A DNA stretch of 64,000 nt from Bacillus sp. SD075 (GTDB taxonomy: Bacteria > Bacillota > Bacilli > Bacillales > DSM-1321): the NCBI RefSeq assembly GCF_017355165.1, contig NZ_JADILK010000020.1:1-64000 (forward strand). The letters run 5' to 3'. Numbering within the stretch: the first letter of the stretch is position 1; each line of letters opens with the position of its first letter. This document shows positions 33,420-43,264 of this stretch, one piece after another. Under the pieces are notes generated by a model. It was given only the letters and a program-made list of their open reading frames with translations, had not been told where the DNA came from and did no database searches. The position numbers and the translations under genes are program-made.

Positions 33420-33730
33420 AAACCGCCTATTGGGCGGGGTCCATACTGTAGACAAATTCGAAAAAAAGCTAGTTTGCCTGCAGTTTTTTCTAAAAAAATA
33501 TTCCAGTCAATTACAGAGATCCGTTCCCTTTCCGCCGACTTGTCTGGCAAGCCTCATCAAAACAAGCGCCTGCGGGGTCTCAGCTAGCCCGTTTTTAGGA
33601 AGGAGTATCGAAAATCCATTCAATCTAATAAGGGGTTCGTTCCATTTAAAAAGTAAAAATTCATGAAGGTCAGGAAGAGACGAACCCCTTTTTGCCGTCA
33701 GACAAAAACCCGCCGAATGGGCGGGTTTTT
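33420..33730. repeat. Interspersed repeat, copy 2, bracketed by locus-specific hairpins
   Basis: A second copy of the element at 3667-4004. It opens with hairpin CCGCC/GGCGG (33423-33437) and closes with CCCGCC/GGCGGG (33709-33725). The core starts with ACTGTAGACAAATTCG (33445-33460) opposite CTAGTTTGCCTGCAGT (33469-33484) and T6. CCCTTTCCGCCGACT and AAGCGCCTGCGGGGTCTC follow. A further hairpin pairs AAGGGGTTCGT (33630) with ACGAACCCCTT (33680). It lies between artP and brxB; the last hairpin is a plausible brxB terminator. Confidence 0.75.
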
Positions 33731-33746
33731 AATTTATCGCTATAGG

Positions 33747-34184
33747 TTACACTTCTTCGCAATATTGATCGAAGTAGTCTTGTAATTTTTCTACTACAGA
33801 CATCGGGTGGTGCCCTTCAATTTCATGGCGCTCTATCATGGTGATGATTTTTCCATCCTTCAGCAAGGCAAATGATGGGGATGACGGCGGATACCCTTCG
33901 AAATAATTACGGGCTTTCTCCGTCGCCTCTTTATCTTGCCCAGCAAAAACGGTTACAAGCTGATCTGGACGTTTATCATTATGGATTGCATGAGCCGCTG
34001 CAGGTCTAGCTATTCCCCCAGCGCAGCCACAAACGGAGTTTACCATAACAAGTGTCGTTCCTTTTTGTGCAAATACTTCCTCTACTTCCTCGGGAGTGGT
34101 CAATTCTGTATATCCAGCAGTCTTTATCTCATCGCGAGCCTGTTTGACCACGTCGTTCATTAAAAAATTAAAATCCATATTCAT
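33747..34184 (-). CDS. brxB: Bacilliredoxin BrxB (YqiW)
   Basis: A 145-residue thioredoxin-like protein with the redox motif CGC in [15 protein letters not shown]. Bacilliredoxins remove bacillithiol from mixed disulfides on proteins after oxidative stress. The sequence [17 protein letters not shown] is typical of BrxA/BrxB, and the overall match is to YqiW. ATG 34184 has AAGGAG 8 bases upstream; an extension to 34202 has none. Confidence 0.92.
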   Translation of the reverse strand: MNMDFNFLMNDVVKQARDEIKTAGYTELTTPEEVEEVFAQKGTTLVMVNSVCGCAGGIARPAAAHAIHNDKRPDQLVTVFAGQDKEATEKARNYFEGYPPSSPSFALLKDGKIITMIERHEIEGHHPMSVVEKLQDYFDQYCEEV

Positions 34185-34395
34185 GGCATTTGCTCCTTCC
34201 AAGTTTTCTCTTCAATCCTATCATAACAATTGCCACTTCGTGATTCAATAAATTTACCTGTTAAAACCGCATAAACCGTTTCCGAACATGTTTAAAACGA
34301 AAGGGAAGCGGGAATCATGTGTGTAACAACAAGACTTACAAACGGATGGGGCATGCTTGGGAGACAATCCGCGCATGCCCCATCCTATTTCTTTT

Positions 34396-35523
34396 TTAAT
34401 TTGACTTAAATGTGTCAGTAAAAGATTGAAAGACCTGCTTAACGGCAGCAGTGACCGTTTTATTCCCTGACATCACTTGATTTTCTAGGATTGGGAGAAG
34501 GCTCTTGACGGTTTCATTTTTATAAAACATCGTTTTAAGCTGGTGATCCATCAATGAATACAGCCATTCCTTAGATTGCATTCTTCTCCGTTCTTGAAAA
34601 ACACCCGATCCCTTGGTCATATCCGAAAATTCATTCAATACATCCCAAATCTCAGGAATTCCTTTACCGGTTATGGCGGAACAAGTATATGCCTTTCCTG
34701 CCCATCCCTTTGTTGCTGGCTGAAGGAAGTGCAGGATTCTGCTATATTCGGACTTAGTCCTAATCGCCAGTGGAACGTTCTCTCCATCGGCTTTATTGAC
34801 CACAATTCCGTCCACAAGTTCCAGAATCCCTTTTTTCATACCTTGTAATTCATCTCCTGCACCTGTAAGGACAAGGAGCATGAAGAAATCGACCATACTT
34901 CGGACTATAGCCTCACTCTGACCGACCCCGACAGTCTCTATCAGTATCACATCAAATCCTGCCGCTTCACAAAGTAACATCGTTTCCCTCGTTTTGCGGT
35001 GTACTCCTCCTAGAGTGCCTTCGGATGGTGAGGGTCTTATGAAGGCATAGGGGTTTTTTGCCAGTTCCTCCATCCTTGTCTTATCGCCTAGTATACTTCC
35101 GCCATTGATCGAAGAGCTTGGATCGACGGCTAGAACAGCAACCTTATGGCCCCTGTCACATAAGTAGGTTCCGAACGTCTCGATGAAGGTACTTTTTCCG
35201 GCACCGGGCACGCCGGAAATCCCGATGCGAATCGAATTCCCTGTATGAGGAAGGATGGCATGCAATAATTCCTGTGCATGATCTAAGTGTTGGGATGCAT
35301 TGCTTTCAACCAATGTAATCCCTTTAGCTAGCTTTGCCCTGTCCCCTTTTAGGATTCCCTCCTTAAGTTCATGGACCGGTATGTTTACATTATGTTTTTT
35401 GACAAATTTGCTTTTTGAAGGTTCGTTATGGCTTGCTGCTAATTCCACGCCTGGCTTTAATGAAGAAGCAAAACCTTCCTGATTGTTAAGATCAACCCAT
35501 TCGGGCTTCTTGTCTCCACTCAT
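34396..35523 (-). CDS. meaB: Methylmalonyl-CoA mutase-associated GTPase MeaB
   Basis: A 375-residue G3E-type GTPase. Walker A GVPGAGKST near 107, LAVDPSS, GGSILGDKTRM, ETVGVGQSE and NKADGE are the family motifs. MeaB protects the B12-dependent mutase and gates cofactor loading. Its start overlaps the mutB stop by one base (TAATG), so translation is coupled. Last gene of mutA-mutB-meaB. Confidence 0.93.
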   Translation of the reverse strand: MSGDKKPEWVDLNNQEGFASSLKPGVELAASHNEPSKSKFVKKHNVNIPVHELKEGILKGDRAKLAKGITLVESNASQHLDHAQELLHAILPHTGNSIRIGISGVPGAGKSTFIETFGTYLCDRGHKVAVLAVDPSSSINGGSILGDKTRMEELAKNPYAFIRPSPSEGTLGGVHRKTRETMLLCEAAGFDVILIETVGVGQSEAIVRSMVDFFMLLVLTGAGDELQGMKKGILELVDGIVVNKADGENVPLAIRTKSEYSRILHFLQPATKGWAGKAYTCSAITGKGIPEIWDVLNEFSDMTKGSGVFQERRRMQSKEWLYSLMDHQLKTMFYKNETVKSLLPILENQVMSGNKTVTAAVKQVFQSFTDTFKSN

Positions 35524-37715
35524 TATTGGGCCACTTCCTCATATCCGAGGCGATTGTATATTTCCTGGAGCACTTTCTTTGCTGCCTGTGGAATGACCGT
35601 ACCAGGACCAAAAATGGCTGTAGCGCCATTTTCCATTAGATAATCATAATCCTGTGCAGGGATGACGCCGCCTACGATCACTATAATGTCCTCACGGCCC
35701 AAGTTCTTCAGTTCCGTCATTAGCTGCGGCAATAATGTTTTATGACCGGCAGCAAGCGAACTCATTCCGACTACATGCACATCATTTTCCACGGCCTGGA
35801 TGGCGGTTTCTTTCGGTGTTTGGAATAATGGACCGATATCGACATCATAACCTAAATCCGCAAACCCCGTTCCTACTACTTTAGCTCCACGATCATGACC
35901 GTCCTGGCCCATTTTAGCCATTAACAAACGCGGCCTTCTTCCTTCATTTTCAAGGAACTCTTCCGTCATGCGGACGACCTCCTCAATTTCCGCTTCTTTT
36001 GAGTATGCTGAGCTATATACGCCGCTAATAGAACGAATCGTTGCTTTGTGACGTCCAGCCACCTCTTCGATCGCATCGGAGATTTCACCTAATGAAGCCC
36101 GTACTCTTGCAGCTTGCACAGCCAGTTCAAGAAGGTTACCTTCGCCAGTTTTGGCAGCCATGGATAGCGCTTGAAGAGCTTCATCCACCTTTGCCTGATC
36201 ACGTTTCGCTTTTAATTCTCTCAAACGCTTCAGCTGACTTTCACGAACTGCTGTATTATCAATCTCCAGTATTTCAATCGGATCCTCTTTTTTCAAACGA
36301 TATTTATTGACGCCAACGATCGTTTCATCCTGAGAATCGATTTTAGCCTGACGCTTTGCAGCGGCTTCCTCGATCCTCATTTTTGGAAGGCCGGTTTCTA
36401 TTGCCTTCGCCATTCCTCCAAGACCTTCGATTTCTTCTATGTGAGCCCACGCCCGTTCGATCAATTCATTTGTTAACGATTCTACATAGTATGAACCCGC
36501 CCAGGGATCGATTACTTTTGTGATCCCGGTTTCCTCCTGCAGATATAGCTGTGTGTTACGTGCAATGCGCGCCGAGAAATCCGTTGGCAGGGCAATGGCC
36601 TCATCCAGTGCGTTCGTATGCAGGGACTGTGTATGCCCCAGTGCAGCCGCATGGGCTTCAATAAGGGTCCTTGCGACATTGTTAAACGGATCTTGCTCGG
36701 AGAGGCTCCAGCCGGAGGTTTGGGAATGAGTCCTCAATGCCATCGCCTTATTATTTTTCGGATCGAATTGTTTCATCAATTTTGACCAAATGAAACGAGC
36801 CGCCCTCATTTTCGCCACTTCCATGAAATAGTTCATGCCCACAGCCCAGAAGAAGGACAGGCGCGGTGCAAATTTATCGATATCAATACCTGCTTTCATG
36901 CCGGTACGTGCATACTCAAGCCCATCCGCCAACGTATAGGCAAGTTCGATATCAGCCGGCGCCCCCGCTTCTTGGAGATGATAACCGGAGATGGAAATGG
37001 AATTGAACTTGGGCATATATTTGGATGTATACTCGAATATATCAGCTATGATTTTCATGGACATTTCAGGTGGGTAGATATACGTATTCCGAACCATGTA
37101 TTCCTTTAAGATATCATTTTGAATCGTGCCTGAAAGCTTATCCTGTGTTACGCCCTGTTCTTCAGCTGTCACGATATAAAAAGCAAGGATGGGTAATACC
37201 GCACCGTTCATCGTCATTGACACGGACATCTGATCAAGCGGAATTCCATCGAACAAGATTTTCATGTCAAGAATGGAATCAATGGCAACTCCCGCCTTCC
37301 CCACATCACCGACAACGCGTGGATGATCGGAGTCATAACCGCGGTGTGTAGCTAAATCAAAGGCAACTGAGAGCCCTTTTTGCCCCATCGCCAGGTTACG
37401 CCTATAAAATGCATTGGATTCCTCAGCAGTTGAAAAACCTGCATACTGACGTACCGTCCAAGGACGATTGACATACATCGAAGGATAGGGCCCTCTTGTA
37501 AAAGGAGCAATGCCTGGCACACTTTCCATATGCTCCAAGTCACGATTATCTTCCTCAAAATAAAGCGGTTTGATTTTTATTTGTTCATTGGTTTCGAACA
37601 GAAGATCCTCAATGTTTTTCCCAACTGCTTTTTCGGCTTCCTTTTTCCATGCTTCCAACGTACCTTTAATCTCAGACTTAGCAGGATTTATAGTAGAAAA
37701 ATTCGGTTTTTTCAT
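35523..37715 (-). CDS. mutB: Methylmalonyl-CoA mutase large (catalytic) subunit
   Basis: A 730-residue catalytic subunit. The TIM-barrel domain includes [30 protein letters not shown] and [13 protein letters not shown]. The C-terminal B12 domain carries Asp605-x-His607-x-x-Gly610 ([16 protein letters not shown]), the base-off cobalamin motif. It converts (R)-methylmalonyl-CoA and succinyl-CoA. It starts one base after the mutA stop and ends overlapping meaB. Confidence 0.95.
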   Translation of the reverse strand: MKKPNFSTINPAKSEIKGTLEAWKKEAEKAVGKNIEDLLFETNEQIKIKPLYFEEDNRDLEHMESVPGIAPFTRGPYPSMYVNRPWTVRQYAGFSTAEESNAFYRRNLAMGQKGLSVAFDLATHRGYDSDHPRVVGDVGKAGVAIDSILDMKILFDGIPLDQMSVSMTMNGAVLPILAFYIVTAEEQGVTQDKLSGTIQNDILKEYMVRNTYIYPPEMSMKIIADIFEYTSKYMPKFNSISISGYHLQEAGAPADIELAYTLADGLEYARTGMKAGIDIDKFAPRLSFFWAVGMNYFMEVAKMRAARFIWSKLMKQFDPKNNKAMALRTHSQTSGWSLSEQDPFNNVARTLIEAHAAALGHTQSLHTNALDEAIALPTDFSARIARNTQLYLQEETGITKVIDPWAGSYYVESLTNELIERAWAHIEEIEGLGGMAKAIETGLPKMRIEEAAAKRQAKIDSQDETIVGVNKYRLKKEDPIEILEIDNTAVRESQLKRLRELKAKRDQAKVDEALQALSMAAKTGEGNLLELAVQAARVRASLGEISDAIEEVAGRHKATIRSISGVYSSAYSKEAEIEEVVRMTEEFLENEGRRPRLLMAKMGQDGHDRGAKVVGTGFADLGYDVDIGPLFQTPKETAIQAVENDVHVVGMSSLAAGHKTLLPQLMTELKNLGREDIIVIVGGVIPAQDYDYLMENGATAIFGPGTVIPQAAKKVLQEIYNRLGYEEVAQ

Positions 37716-37716
37716 T

Positions 37717-39594
37717 TCAGTTCACCCCCAGCTTCTTCAATAAATCCAGTAAAATGGATCTTGCATTCGTTTTAACATGGATAAAATCTTGGACTCCTGC
37801 TTCACTTAGTGTAATCTCCCATTCTTCTTGCTGCTTACCGGCACAATAAATAGTGATTTCAGGGAATTGTTTTTTAATTTCTTTAATGGTGATTGCCGCT
37901 AATTCCGAGTAGTCATCATCACTCCCGCAAACACAATAGATAGGGAGCTTGGTCGCAGCTACATATTCGACTGCTTCCTCAACGGTTTGACACCCCTTAC
38001 TGCCGATTGTTTCAATACCGCCTGCTGCAGCAAGACTTTTAACGAAATCTGCACGAGGTTTATGGGATTTTAGATTTTTCAAATTAATCAAACCAATAGT
38101 TGGACCCGTCCCACTTATTTCTTTATACTTTTCACTGCGAAGTCTTATCTGTTCAAACTGAATGGAAACCCGGTTCGTGGCAAGTGGGGTAATGCTCACC
38201 GGCTTCCCAACTTTCATATATGACACATGGTTATCCTGTGTCGGGGTTTTAATCTTATCAGCCGGATTCGGATATACATTCGTTCCGATGATACTTTCAT
38301 TTCTGAAAGCCGCATTTTGAACTCTTCCTTGGTAAACTTCAGCTATTTCTTTCTGAAGGGTGCCTTGTTTAATTAGCTCTAAAATCCCTCCGGCCGCATC
38401 GATTTCAAGGAATTTCGCCCAAGACTTTTCAGCCAATTCATCCGTTAATTGCTCAACATACCATGAACCGCCAGCAGGATCGACCACTGTTGTGATATTT
38501 GTTTCCTCTTTTAAAATCAAGTGAGTATTACGGGCAATTCTTTCTGAAAAATCATCGGTTTCACCAGTTGCATGTGTAAATGGATGAATTTGAAGATATT
38601 GAATGCCTCCAATAGCTGCAGCGAAAGCTTGGTTTGTGGTCCGAAGAATATTGACATGCTGATCATATAGCGTTTCTGTCAACTCGGAAGTAACGGCATG
38701 TATCGTCATTTTAAAATGGTCCGATCCTGTATCGAAAGCTTCTGCAAGGCCTGCCCAAAGCCTTCTGGCAGCCCGCAGTTTAGCGATGGACATGAAATAA
38801 TTGGAATCCACAGCAAAAGAGAAAACTATTTTTTCTGAAACCGAAGCAAAAGACAACCCCTGTTTTTGACCTTCCAATAAATATTGGACTGCTTCCGATA
38901 ATCCGTACGCTATTTCTTGTACGGCATTAGCTCCTCCATTATGATAGACTGCCGTATTAATCAAAACAGTCTTTAACTCCTTGCCTATCTTCTGATAAGC
39001 TTGGATCGTCTTCAGCCAATCTGCAAAATAGTTATCCGTATCTTCTGGCAGCTGACCGCAAATGAGCCATTCTGCAATGGGATCTTCGGCAATAACGCCT
39101 GTCAATTGGGTATTTTGCGCTTCGGCAACAGCATTGAATTGAGGGAATAATCCTTTTTGTTTCCCCTTAAGGTCAATGAAAATCGGGATTTCCTTTAATG
39201 GAATATCCTTAAATAATTTTTCTGCCCTTGCTCCCTCGGAAAGCAATCGTACAGGATATGACACGACATTTTGTCCGCGCTTGAATGTAGCCTTCATCTT
39301 TTCATTTGCTTCTTCAGCCGTGTTACCGCTTACAGGTTGAACGGCAAGCCAAGGTTTTTCATGATAACCCGTTGGGGACGTTCCTCTGGTGAAAGGGAAG
39401 AACCCTGGCAATTCAGCCACTTTTTCCGTTGAATCCGCCTTTTCTGTATAGAGTGGATATAAAGTGATGCCCTCATATGTATTCGTTTTTAATTTTTCTA
39501 CACTTTTTCCTTTTAAACTTGCTTCCGCAGCTTCTTTCCACTCTTCAAAAGAAGGCTTAGGAAAGGTAATGTTTTTTACATCTTTCAGTTCCAT
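37717..39594 (-). CDS. mutA: Methylmalonyl-CoA mutase small subunit
   Basis: A 625-residue homologue of MutB. It keeps the barrel ([16 protein letters not shown]) and a C-terminal Rossmann-like domain, but that domain has no DxHxxG motif, so it should not bind cobalamin. This is the usual structural small subunit of the heterodimer. Its ribosome site is weak; a 14-codon ORF with a better site ends within its first codons. First gene of the mut operon. Confidence 0.92.
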   Translation of the reverse strand: MELKDVKNITFPKPSFEEWKEAAEASLKGKSVEKLKTNTYEGITLYPLYTEKADSTEKVAELPGFFPFTRGTSPTGYHEKPWLAVQPVSGNTAEEANEKMKATFKRGQNVVSYPVRLLSEGARAEKLFKDIPLKEIPIFIDLKGKQKGLFPQFNAVAEAQNTQLTGVIAEDPIAEWLICGQLPEDTDNYFADWLKTIQAYQKIGKELKTVLINTAVYHNGGANAVQEIAYGLSEAVQYLLEGQKQGLSFASVSEKIVFSFAVDSNYFMSIAKLRAARRLWAGLAEAFDTGSDHFKMTIHAVTSELTETLYDQHVNILRTTNQAFAAAIGGIQYLQIHPFTHATGETDDFSERIARNTHLILKEETNITTVVDPAGGSWYVEQLTDELAEKSWAKFLEIDAAGGILELIKQGTLQKEIAEVYQGRVQNAAFRNESIIGTNVYPNPADKIKTPTQDNHVSYMKVGKPVSITPLATNRVSIQFEQIRLRSEKYKEISGTGPTIGLINLKNLKSHKPRADFVKSLAAAGGIETIGSKGCQTVEEAVEYVAATKLPIYCVCGSDDDYSELAAITIKEIKKQFPEITIYCAGKQQEEWEITLSEAGVQDFIHVKTNARSILLDLLKKLGVN

Positions 39595-39629
39595 CTGTAA
39601 TCGCTTTCTTTATCTTCTGGCCGACTCAT
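39585..39629 (-). CDS. Possible 14-codon leader ORF overlapping the mutA start
   Basis: ATG 39629 follows AAAGGA by 8 bases. The peptide is [14 protein letters not shown] and its TGA (39587-39585) lies inside the first four codons of mutA, in another frame. Translation of this ORF would deliver ribosomes to the weakly marked mutA start. No amino acid run suggests attenuation. Confidence 0.35.
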   Translation of the reverse strand: MSRPEDKESDYRWN

Positions 39630-39651
39630 ACGCCATGTCCTTTCTTTGGGA

Positions 39652-39671
39652 GAACGAACGCTCAGTCAGTT
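39652..39671. promoter_or_regulatory. Candidate TetR-type operator in the mutA leader
   Basis: GAACGAACGCTCAGTCAGTT has the AACGAACG / CAGTCAGTT half-site style seen in operators of TetR-family regulators of acyl-CoA metabolism. A TATAAT on the minus strand (about 39712-39717) lies upstream, so the site would be in the leader. The regulator is not in the window. Inference. Confidence 0.4.
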
Positions 39672-39897
39672 TTAGATAAGAAAACCACCCTCCCGTCAAT
39701 TTGATCTGGATTATACTAACATTCTACCATAAGCTTTTGAAATTTAAGTCAATAGAAATCAGCATATCTGTTATTAGGGAAACCACTAGCCTATATAATT
39801 CAAGTACAGCCCCTGATCTGTATTAGAACAGCTCTTAATAAAATAATAGCAAAAATAAAATTTTTGTCGATGTTTTTCTATGGAAAAGTGAAATGCA

Positions 39898-39936
39898 AAA
39901 CAAAAAGGAAGGGCCCACCGGCCTTCCTTTTCTTCA
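39898..39936 (-). terminator. Terminator after bkdB
   Basis: AAGGAAGG-GCC and GGC-CTTCCTT arms with T-rich flanks. It separates the bkd genes from the mut operon. Confidence 0.75.
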
Positions 39937-39938
39937 TT

Positions 39939-41222
39939 TTAGTATATGGAAGTGTTATCTTTGGAAATCTTTTCGATGATTTCTTTAACCCTCGCGAGGA
40001 ATCGGCCGCATACAAGTCCGTCCAAAACACGATGATCAAGTGATAAACAGAGATTGACCATATCTCGCACTGCAATCATGTCGTTTATGACCACTGGGCG
40101 TTTTACAATCGTTTCAACTTGTAAAATGGCCGCCTGTGGGTAATTAATGATTCCCATGGATTGGACAGAACCGAATGAACCAGTGTTATTAACAGTGAAC
40201 GTACCACCTTGCATATCCTCTGCTTTTAACTTACCCGCCTTCACTTTGGATGCGAGTTCCTGTATCTCCCTTGCTATACCTTTGATTGATTTTTCATCGG
40301 CATTTTTAATAACCGGTACAAATAAGGCATCTTCGGTTGCAACGGCAATTGATATATTGATTTCTTTCTTTTGGATGATCTTTTCGCCTGCCCACATCGA
40401 ATTGAGCTCTGGAAATTCCGTAAGGGCTTGAGCAACCGCTTTTACGAAAAAGGCAAAGTACGTTAAATTATAGCCTTCTTTTTGTTTAAAGTCGGATTTT
40501 AGATTATCACGCAACTTCACCATATTGCTTGCGTCAACTTCCACCATCGTCCAGGCATGTGGAATTTCGTGCTTACTTTTCAACATATTGGACGCAATTG
40601 CCTTTCGGATGCCGGTAACAGGTATTTCCTTGTCACCAGCCGCAGTCGTCACATTTGTTGCTGGACTGGTTTGACGATTAACTTGAGGAGCCATCGCTTC
40701 AGGAGCCGAATCGGAAATGGTGGAAGGCTCATCCGCCTTAGGAAGATTCCCTGCTTCAACAAGTTTCAATAAATCTTTACGGGTGATCCGTCCCTCATTC
40801 CCCGTTCCTTTAACTTTTGAAAGGTCGATTCCATGCTCCTGGGAAAGTTTTAACACAGCTGGCGAATAGCGAGCTTTACTTGATGGTTCGACCGCTTGCT
40901 GTACATCTCTTGTAACAGATGCATCAACATTTTCCTCACTATGTGAAACTTGCCCAGCATTTTCGTTATCCGTCTTTGCCGTTTCAACTTCAATCGAGCA
41001 TATGACTTCCCCGACTGCCAATGTTTGATTCTCATCCGCTTTCAATTCCTTGATGATGCCGGTGAAGGAAGAAGGAACCTCAGCATTTACTTTATCCGTC
41101 ATCACTTCAGCTAGCGGATCGTATTTCGTGACATGATCCCCAGGCTTTACAAGCCATTTACTGATGGTTCCCTCCGTGACACTTTCGCCTAGTTGAGGCA
41201 TCTTCATTAATTCCATAGCCAT
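39939..41222 (-). CDS. bkdB: Branched-chain 2-oxo acid dehydrogenase E2 (lipoamide acyltransferase)
   Basis: A 427-residue E2 core. An N-terminal lipoyl domain has its lysine at 44 (MTDKVNAE). A linker and peripheral subunit-binding domain (about 118-155, YSPAVLKLSQEHGIDLSKVKGTG) follow, then the catalytic acyltransferase domain with His397 and Asp401 (DHRVLDG). It transfers branched acyl groups to CoA. Final gene of the lpdV-bkdAA-bkdAB-bkdB string, 26 bases after bkdAB. Confidence 0.93.
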   Translation of the reverse strand: MAMELMKMPQLGESVTEGTISKWLVKPGDHVTKYDPLAEVMTDKVNAEVPSSFTGIIKELKADENQTLAVGEVICSIEVETAKTDNENAGQVSHSEENVDASVTRDVQQAVEPSSKARYSPAVLKLSQEHGIDLSKVKGTGNEGRITRKDLLKLVEAGNLPKADEPSTISDSAPEAMAPQVNRQTSPATNVTTAAGDKEIPVTGIRKAIASNMLKSKHEIPHAWTMVEVDASNMVKLRDNLKSDFKQKEGYNLTYFAFFVKAVAQALTEFPELNSMWAGEKIIQKKEINISIAVATEDALFVPVIKNADEKSIKGIAREIQELASKVKAGKLKAEDMQGGTFTVNNTGSFGSVQSMGIINYPQAAILQVETIVKRPVVINDMIAVRDMVNLCLSLDHRVLDGLVCGRFLARVKEIIEKISKDNTSIY

Positions 41223-41248
41223 TATTCATTCCTCCTTCTTAACAGTCA

Positions 41249-42232
41249 TTAATACTCGGCCAATTCCCTCATAGCTTTTTCCACTTTATCAGGATTCACC
41301 ATAAAATGTTTTTCCATCGTAGGCGCATATGGCATGGCAGGTACGTCAGGTCCCGCCAATCGTTTTACAGGGGCATCCAAATCAAAAAGGCAATGCTCGG
41401 CAATGATGGCCGCGACCTCACTCATGATGCTTCCTTCTTTATTATCTTCCGTAACCAGTAATACTTTCCCCGTTTTAGAAGCTGCTTCTATGATGGCATC
41501 CTTATCCAAAGGGTAGACGGTACGCAGGTCAAGAACATGTGCAGATATTCCATCTGCAGCTAATTTTTCTGCTGCTTGAAGGGCAAAGTGCACACAAAGG
41601 CCATAGGAGATGACTGTAATGTCTTCCCCTTCCCTTTTCACATCTGCCTTACCGATTGGAAGTACATAATCTTCAGTGGGTACCTCACCCTTGATCAAGC
41701 GGTATGCGCGTTTATGTTCAAAGAATAGCACTGGATCTTCATCGCGAATGGCAGCTTTAAGCAAGCCTTTTACATCATACGGAGTGGAAGGCATCACAAT
41801 TTTCAAGCCCGGCTGATTGGCAAAGATTGCTTCAACCGATTGTGAATGATAAAGAGCTCCATGAATCCCTCCTCCATATGGAGCACGGATTACCATGGGA
41901 CAGCTCCAGTCATTATTGGAACGGTACCTAATTTTGGCTGCTTCTGAAACTATTTGGTTAATGGCAGGCATGATGAAATCAGCAAATTGCATCTCAGCTA
42001 TCGGCCGAAGCCCATACATGGCGGCTCCAATTCCAACTCCTGCAATTGCAGACTCAGCGAGAGGGGTATCGATGACCCTGGCTTCACCGAATTGGTCGTA
42101 TAAACCATTAGTGGCTTTAAAGACCCCTCCTTTTTTTCCAACATCCTCTCCCAATACGAATACACGGGAATCACGTTCCATCTCTTCCCTCATTGCCATT
42201 GTCACGGCATCTATATAAGAAATCACTGGCAT
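41249..42232 (-). CDS. bkdAB: Branched-chain 2-oxo acid dehydrogenase E1 beta
   Basis: A 327-residue E1 beta subunit. DAVTMAMREEMERDSRVFVLGEDVGKKGGVF at the start, EMQFADFIMPAINQI and RAPYGGGIHGALYHSQSVEA are the transketolase-like signatures. It forms the thiamine diphosphate site with BkdAA. It lies 12 bases behind bkdAA. Confidence 0.93.
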   Translation of the reverse strand: MPVISYIDAVTMAMREEMERDSRVFVLGEDVGKKGGVFKATNGLYDQFGEARVIDTPLAESAIAGVGIGAAMYGLRPIAEMQFADFIMPAINQIVSEAAKIRYRSNNDWSCPMVIRAPYGGGIHGALYHSQSVEAIFANQPGLKIVMPSTPYDVKGLLKAAIRDEDPVLFFEHKRAYRLIKGEVPTEDYVLPIGKADVKREGEDITVISYGLCVHFALQAAEKLAADGISAHVLDLRTVYPLDKDAIIEAASKTGKVLLVTEDNKEGSIMSEVAAIIAEHCLFDLDAPVKRLAGPDVPAMPYAPTMEKHFMVNPDKVEKAMRELAEY

Positions 42233-42244
42233 TCTATTACCCCC

Positions 42245-43243
42245 TTACTTTTGTGCATACACATGATTCATAGCACTTTCAGCCTTCGGATATGGAGCAT
42301 TTTCAGCATAATCGGTTGCTTCGTTGACTATCATCATGACTTCATCATTCATTTGTTTCTCAAGGTCATCATCCATGATTCCCACTTCTTTTAAATACGC
42401 TCCAAATGTCTTAATGGAATCCTTCGTTTTGGCTTCGGCCACTTCATCCGCTGTCCGGTAGCTTCGGTCATCATCATCACTTGAATGAGGTGTGAGCCTG
42501 TATGAAACGGTTTCTATCAGTGTAGGGCCTTCTCCCCTTCGTGCACGGTCGGCTGCTTCTTTCACCGCTGCATACACGGCCAATGGATCATTGCCATCCA
42601 CCGTTATTCCAGGCATCCCATAGCCAATTGCCCTGTCGGAAACATTTTCACACGATAGCTGTTTCGAAATAGGAACGGAAATCGCATATTTATTATTTTC
42701 ACACATGAAAATGACCGGTAGCTTATGCACACCTGCAAAGTTGGCCCCTTCATGAAAATCGCCCTGATTGGATGAACCTTCCCCAAACGTTACGAATGTT
42801 ACCAAATCCTTACCTTCCATCTTCCCTGCAAGGGCAATTCCAACAGCATGCGGGACCTGTGTCGTTACAGGTGATGAACCAGTGACGATCCTATTTTTCT
42901 TTTGACCAAAATGACCAGGCATTTGGCGTCCGCCGGAATTGGGATCTTCCTCTTTCGCGAAACCTGAAAGCATCAAGTCTTTTGCGGTCATTCCGAAGGT
43001 AAGCACCACACCTACATCCCGATAATAAGGCAGTACATAATCCTTTTGCCTATCAAGCGCAAATGATGCCCCAACCTGTGCAGCTTCTTGCCCCTGGCAG
43101 GAAATCACAAAGGGAATTTTCCCCGATCGGTTTAAAAGCCACATGCGCTCATCAATTCTGCGGGACAAAAGCATTGTCCGGTACATATCTAAAACCGTTT
43201 CCTCATTTAAGCCTAATTGTTCATGACGTTTTTCTACCATCAT
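42245..43243 (-). CDS. bkdAA: Branched-chain 2-oxo acid dehydrogenase E1 alpha
   Basis: A 332-residue E1 alpha subunit. The thiamine diphosphate motif GEGSSNQGDFHEGANFAGVHKLPVIFMCENN is present, as is SYRLTPHSSDDDDRSYR, the phosphorylation-loop region. It decarboxylates 2-oxo acids from Leu, Ile and Val. AGGAGG precedes two adjacent ATGs (43243, 43240). It lies 21 bases behind lpdV. Confidence 0.93.
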   Translation of the reverse strand: MMVEKRHEQLGLNEETVLDMYRTMLLSRRIDERMWLLNRSGKIPFVISCQGQEAAQVGASFALDRQKDYVLPYYRDVGVVLTFGMTAKDLMLSGFAKEEDPNSGGRQMPGHFGQKKNRIVTGSSPVTTQVPHAVGIALAGKMEGKDLVTFVTFGEGSSNQGDFHEGANFAGVHKLPVIFMCENNKYAISVPISKQLSCENVSDRAIGYGMPGITVDGNDPLAVYAAVKEAADRARRGEGPTLIETVSYRLTPHSSDDDDRSYRTADEVAEAKTKDSIKTFGAYLKEVGIMDDDLEKQMNDEVMMIVNEATDYAENAPYPKAESAMNHVYAQK

Positions 43244-43264
43244 AAAACCTCCTGACCTTATTCT

